Source: Brachypodium distachyon (taxonomy: Eukaryota; Streptophyta; Magnoliopsida; Poales; Poaceae). Taken from it: a DNA stretch of 64,000 nt. How positions within the stretch are numbered: the stretch's first letter is position 1; the number at the start of each line of letters is the position of its first letter. Shown piece by piece: positions 59,514 to 64,000 of the stretch. The position numbers and the translations under genes are program-made. Below the pieces are notes generated by a model that made no database searches, was not told the DNA's origin, and saw only the letters and a list, made by a program, of their open reading frames with translations. The stretch is from positions 71,064,355-71,128,354 of the forward strand of contig NC_016131.3 of NCBI RefSeq assembly GCF_000005505.3, read 5' to 3'.

Positions 59514-60142
59514 TCTCAAGCCTATTGCGAAGACATGGGCACTAAGCTGCGCTTCGCGTCCGTCGCTCACCTGAGGAGCAACGGACAAGCGGAGCGAGCC
59601 AACGCAGAGGAGCTGCGGGGGCTCAAGACAAGAACCTTTGACAAGCTCAAAGGCCACGGGAAGCACTAGATCGAAGAACTCCAGCCCGTGCTGTGGTCCG
59701 TCCGGGCCACACCTAGTCGGGCAACGGGCGAAACGCCTTTCGCCCTTGTCTACGGGGCAAAGCGGTGCTGCCCCTCGAGCTCAAGTACGGATCTCCCCGA
59801 GTACGCGCGTACGGCGACACCAGCCAGCACGAGCAAAGGGTCGATGATCTAAACTTCATCGAAGAGCTTCGATGCCGGGCTGCTGTGCGAGCCGCGCGCT
59901 ACCAGCAGGAACTCCGTCGTTATCACGACAGGCGAGTCCGTCCCCGGGGGCTCGAGAACGGAGACCTTGTCCTGCGCCGGATACAAGGAACGAAGGCCGG
60001 GAACAAGTTGGCTCCAAAATGGGAGGGCCCCTTCCGGGTGGTGCAGGTGACCAGGTCGGGGGCTGTCCGCCTGGAAACCGAAGACGGCTTGCCGGTGCCC
60101 AATAGCTGTAATATTGAGCACTTGCGCAAGTTCTACCCGTGA
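59514..60142 (+). pseudogene. Tat integrase, C-terminal part
   Basis: Contains SNGQAERAN with the third catalytic residue (Glu) of the DDE integrase, [23 protein letters not shown], and, after a frame change near 59760, the C-terminal domain. That domain reads YHDRRVRPRGLENGDLVLRR, PKWEGPFRV and NIEHLRKFYP, ending at 60142. TAG at 59667-59669 replaces a tryptophan codon. The first two catalytic aspartates are deleted. No chromodomain is present, as expected for Tat. Confidence 0.85.
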
Positions 60143-60403
60143 AGCGGCGGAGCCCGACCCTCAGGTGATGCCTCCGATGCATACCTCTCAAACTAGTGTA
60201 ACCAGGCAGCCTCCGTGTGTAAACTGCTAGTTAATCGTGAATAAAGATAAGTGTTTCGCCCTCGAGCTTTGGTTTTGCCTTGTTCATTCGCCTGTTTTCC
60301 CCTCTTTTGCCTCCTGCTTTAAGTGCCCAAAGGTGTCGTTCTATACTTGGTTGTGAGCAAGGGGCTGCCGTGGCCCCGAAACGAAAACCGTTGCCGGATC
60401 GTT

Positions 60404-60530
60404 CCGGCACGGGTCATGCCGTTGGCGGGCTTCCCGCAACGTGCATCACTGGACATGCCGTTGGCGGGCTTCCCGCAACGTGCATCACTGGACGTGCCGT
60501 TGTCGGGCCTCCCGCAGCTTGCACCGTGCA
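60404..60530 (+). repeat. 42-bp tandem repeat in Tat spacer
   Basis: Two and a half to three units containing TGCCGTTGGCGGGCTTCC and CGCAACGTGCATCACTGGAC; the third copy is diverged. Confidence 0.9.
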
Positions 60531-61009
60531 ATCGCTGCGCCTGGGAAAGGAAATGCTCACGTCCAAGTTTGGCATCGACCCAAGGCTGGGAAGCAGGAGG
60601 GATTTATCTGATTTACCTGTGTTGCTTGTTTTCGTAAGTTTCGAAAAAAAATTGCAGCACCTCGGGCCTGGTAAGAGTCTAACCTGCAGGAAAGGGTGGA
60701 ATCTTGTACGCTGTGGTGCCCGTGAGCTACCCACGGGTCGCACCATACACCGGTGCCTTGTGGTGCGAGAGGACCGCAACACAAGGGGTTCACCGCACTC
60801 CGAGGCTTGTGAGTTGACAGGTTGCCGCCACGTGTGCCGCGGTTACCTGGTAAGCATGGCGGCGGAAACTGCGTCGCGTTCGAGGGAAGGGCGCCACGGC
60901 GCTGCGTGGATCCGTCGCGCGCGGTGGCCAACCTCCCTCCCGCGCCTATAAAAGGCGCGCCCCAACCGTGGAACGGCTCAGAGCAAAGCCGGGTTCGGGG
61001 CCGTTAGGG

Positions 61010-61505
61010 CGGGTGGTGCCACGGAGGCGCGGAGGTGGTGCTTCCTGCCTGCGCCTAGCGCCGGCGGGTTCGCTGCCATCGCGCCCCTGCTGCATCACCC
61101 CATCGAGCCAGCCCCGAGGGACGATACAGAGGCACGATGGTAGTGCATGCCATCCGTGTCCCGCGCCGACGGGTGCACTTCGTCAAGGGGGCAGCTCCTG
61201 GGCGAGGGTCGCCGCAGAGGCGCTGTGGTGGTGCATCCCCTCAGCGTCGGGCGCCAACGGGGTGCATTGCCACAGTGCCCCTTGTCGCCCCCCTCCATAG
61301 GACACTTCCGCAAGGAGTAGGGGCTGCCGCGGAGACTCTATGGTAGTGCGTGCCATCCGTGCCTCGCGCCGACGGGTGCACTATCATAGAGACCCGGCCG
61401 CATTCCCTTTGAGAGGGCCTTTTTCGGGTGCGGGTCGTTGCGAGGACGCTGTGATGGCGCCGGTGCCGGCGCTCGTCGCCCCCTCCGGCCCATCACCGCA
61501 TCCTT
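61010..61505. repeat. Array of non-identical stem-loop units in Tat spacer
   Basis: Four to five units about 100 bp apart. Arms pair at 61217-61240 with 61259-61281 (about 23 bp, some G-T pairs), at 61336-61350 with 61376-61390, and at 61442-61463 with 61485-61505. Weaker pairs lie at 61134-61147 with 61171-61184 and at 61023-61040 with 61065-61085. Loops are GC-rich and often hold GCGCCGACGG or GGGCGCCAAC. Arm sequences differ between units while pairing is kept. Confidence 0.6.
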
Positions 61506-62026
61506 GCCACGTCCTTTGAGCAGTTTTGCTCCCGGGTAACAAGGGCCGTCACCTCCCTTGGGACGAGTTCCCCAGAAAAAAACCCAGGTCTCCCCAGTTG
61601 CGGGGGCTATCGCTGGGAAGCTATAACTTCCTCGCCACCTGTGCCTGCCATTCGGGGTGGGGCGAAGCCGGCGGCGAGGACATTATAGCCGTCTCGCGGC
61701 TGCTCCCGGGGCGGAGTCCTCCTAAGCCAGGGTTCTTCCCTGAAAGCCAGGGTCTGCCCCTGAAGGCGAGGGTTGCCGCGTGAGCGTGGTGGTAGCATCG
61801 TCGGCGGCGGTTGCCGCGGGCGGCGATCCTACCCCGCGCTCCCGCCGCATCCCTCAGAGATCGTTTCCCTTGAGCAGGTACCCAAGGTGGTTTCCTACCA
61901 AGGCAGTGCCCCGTCTGCACTCTACCGCCGAGCGTCATGAGACATTGGACCAAACGGAAAAGCTAAGTATCTGAACATGAACGCTGAATTCGCTAAGAGC
62001 TGAACGAAACTGAGAACTGTCTCGCT

Positions 62027-62650
62027 GGGTGCGACCCCGAGTCCCGCACGTAGCCGAAGTGTGAAAAGGGACGCTTGCGGGGGCAGTGCGCTCCCCGTGT
62101 GGCTTCGCCGGTCCGTCCCGGAGGGGCACGGCTTGGAGTAGCTACCCCGCAAGCGGAGTGGCTCCTTGCTACCGCTTGCCCCCAGGTTGGCACCACGGGT
62201 CTGTCTCGGGTCCCTGGTCTGGTCAAGGGTGGGGCGCGCGCGAGTCCCCCACAACACAAGGCAAAATACACGAAGGCTAAAAGGGGCCATCCCGCCAGAC
62301 AGCACCAGGAACAACGAACTTGTTGAAAAGTTTACTCAACTAAGAGTTAGCGCTGCTTCGCCAAGTGTGGTCCCGGAACCTGCGCGTGGCCGGGGTGTGA
62401 GAAGGACACTTGCGGGGGGAGTGCGCTCCCCGTGTGGCTCCCGGGTCTGTCCCGGGAGGGCATGGCTTGGAGTAGTTACCTCGCAAGTGGAGTGGCTCGC
62501 CGCCTACCGCTAGGCCCCAGGTCGGCACCACGGGTCCGTCCCGGGTCCCTAGTCTGGTCAGGGGTGGGGCGTGCGAGTCCCTGGCAACACAAGGCGAAGC
62601 ACGCAAAGGCTAAGGGAACCACCCCGCGAGCAGCCTCGGGAACAAGGGAC
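62027..62650 (+). repeat. 335-bp tandem duplication in Tat spacer
   Basis: Two diverged copies in a row (62027-62325 and about 62365-62650). For example GTGCGCTCCCCGTGTGGCT stands at 62086 and 62421, 335 bases apart. Each copy ends with AACACAAGGC and an AAGGCTAA block. Confidence 0.9.
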
Positions 62651-62853
62651 AAAAATTGAGCAAATTAACAAGCTTGATTGATTTCGTACCGAACGATTAC
62701 ATGGATTGATCAAAAGGTCATTGTTCAAACGGCGCTAAGCGCCATACTTGCAGGGGAAACAAACAGAAGAAGGTACAGTGGAAGCAACGAGCACGGCTAG
62801 GGGCTGCGGCAACTAGTTGTCGCCATCTTCGGCCGGGGGGTCGACGGAGGGGA

Positions 62854-64000
62854 TCAGGCTCCGGCTTCATCTGCATCCGCTCGACGACCTCGTCGACAAA
62901 CTCGCGCACTGCTTGGGTGTGCGTGGGCTCGTCCTCGCTGCCGGACCAAGCGTCCAGCAGGGACTCGAAGGGGATGAATCCGCGGGAGGATTGTCCCGGC
63001 AACCTCCCGAGCGCAGTTGGCGACTTCGTTGGCGCCATACTTGGCGATCCAGACATCGAGCGCCCCGAGCTTCCCCACCAAGGCGGAGAAGAAGGGGATC
63101 AGCGTCGTGACGTCCGTGCTGTCCACCTCCGTCGCCTGCAGCTCGAACTTGGGCAGCAGGTCGCGCAGCGGCTGGGCGATCTTCGCCAGCTTCTCCGTCT
63201 CGAGCTGCCGCTGCCCGATCAGCGTGCCATGATGGAGCCGGGCATCTTGCGCGGCCTTCTTGGCCTTGCTGACGCGGCCCTCCAGCTTCGCAAGCTTTAA
63301 GGCCTGGGTCGCGTTGGCCTCGCCGGCCTTGGCAAGCTCTTCCCGGACGGCGGCCAACTCGTCCTCAAGCCCGGCCGCTCTGCCTTTGGCGGAGGTGAGC
63401 TCGGCCTCGTGCTGAGCCGCCGCTCTCACCGCATCCTCGGCAGCCTTGACCTGCACCTCCAGCAGGACGCGGAGGCCTTGGATTTTGCCGTGGTAGTTGG
63501 CGATCAGCTCGCTCTTCTCATCCAGCCGCGCCTGGGCCGTCGCGAGCACCTCGGCATGCTCCTTCCGGGACGCTTCGAGAGTAGCTGCCATCGTGTCGAG
63601 CCTTCCCTGGAGCTCCGCGCGTTGGACCTCCAGTTGCCGACGGAGCTCGGCCTTCGGGACTACCGGCTCCCGTGCAGCCTCCAGGGCTTGCCGGGCCAGC
63701 CGCGCCTCCTCTTCGGCGAGGCGCGCCTCCTCGCACAGCCGGCAGAGTTCGCGCCGCTCTCTCTCCACGGCCTCCCGCATCTCGCCGAGTTGATTCTTGG
63801 CGGCGGTGTGGCGCTCCCTCACCTCGTTGTAGGAGGTGACGAAGGCGAACTGGACGGCGTCCAGGAACCGGTGCCCCCGCTCAAAGACACTTGGATCCCA
63901 CGTAAGGGGGTTCCAAGCGACCCGGCGAGGGTGCCGAGGTCGGTGCCGGGGAGAGCCCCCGAGGATGAAGAAGCCCATGCTGCCGAAGTGGGACTGGACG
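62854..64000 (-). pseudogene. Antisense ORF of a Tat element (coiled-coil protein), partial
   Basis: Open on the minus strand from the window edge (no stop upstream of 63978) to 62854, more than 380 codons. Near the N-terminal side it reads RVAWNPLTWDPSVFERGHRFLDAV. A long Ala/Glu/Arg coiled coil follows (EAREEARLAEEEARL-type heptads, 63780-63250), then a globular ending. An antisense gene between pol and the 3' LTR is a known extra feature of many plant Tat elements; its role is unknown. Near 63005 the frame appears to shift: the alternative frame (RGFIPFESLLDAWSGSEDE to 62718) looks like the real C-terminus. Hence I call it a pseudogene, with a sequencing error as an alternative. Confidence 0.7.

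Larger units (their letters stand above)
60143..62815 (+). other. Tat spacer between pol and the antisense ORF
   Basis: About 2.7 kb, very GC-rich, with no conserved protein on either strand; the many open frames here are by-products of composition. It holds three repeat systems listed separately and an AATAAA-like signal (GTGAATAAAGATAAG, 60237). Such long spacers after pol are usual in Tat elements. Confidence 0.65.

Noticed and set aside
60280..61783. Long plus- and minus-strand frames in the Tat spacer
   Set aside because: They overlap tandem and inverted repeats on all frames and show no domains.

Overview
This window is nuclear DNA of a flowering plant, almost certainly a grass (Poaceae). 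The evidence is Stowaway MITEs with the CTCCCTCC terminus, very large LTRs of a RIRE3/RIRE8-like Ty3/gypsy family, Tat/RIRE2-like Ty3 elements, Sirevirus (Ty1/copia) pieces, a PIF/Harbinger element, a Mutator-like element (MULE) carrying plant-mobile-domain genes, very GC-rich first exons and GT-AG introns. I see no bacterial operon, CRISPR array or rRNA operon. All family names come from motif reading by eye; no database search was run.

Layout. 1-4.0 kb: one LTR and the leader of a RIRE3/8-like element (minus strand), next to the end of a Tat LTR. 4.03-9.21 kb: a PIF/Harbinger element with TTA target duplication, itself holding a Sirevirus solo LTR (TSD CACGG) and a hAT-type MITE (TSD CGTGGAAG). 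9.2-20.8 kb: a low-copy island with an HNH-endonuclease-domain gene (probably decayed), a Raf-like kinase exon remnant, a partial SRP19 gene, two Stowaway MITEs and one possible first exon. 20.8-25.3 kb: a probable large LTR on the minus strand. 25.3-34.9 kb: a MULE with inverted termini of about 270 bp. It contains a MuDR-type transposase gene, an eight-exon plant-mobile-domain (PMD/MAIN-like) gene, a GRF zinc-finger gene and a small divergent gene. A Tat solo LTR (TSD AAGCC) sits inside a PMD exon. 34.9-48.8 kb: a nest of RIRE3/8-like and Tat elements in opposing orientations. 48.8-53.3 kb: probable mitochondrial DNA insertion (NUMT). 53.3-54.9 kb: 3' end of a Sirevirus. 54.9-58.9 kb: rearranged RIRE3/8-like LTRs. 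58.9-64 kb: an internally deleted Tat element with its repeat-rich spacer and antisense ORF running off the window.

Nearly every coding region is broken. The MULE genes carry mostly isolated stop codons, many of the kind produced by C-to-T change (TGG to TAG or TGA, CGA to TGA), as expected of a methylated transposon graveyard. The most notable regulatory structure is a 13-bp minisatellite built from E2F-type TTTCCCGCC sites. It lies between two divergent MULE genes, each with its own TATA box. Other structures worth attention are a possible leader intron ending exactly at the orf0 start codon in four RIRE3/8-like copies, an array of non-identical stem-loops in the Tat spacer, and the solo LTR whose precise removal would rejoin the PMD exon.
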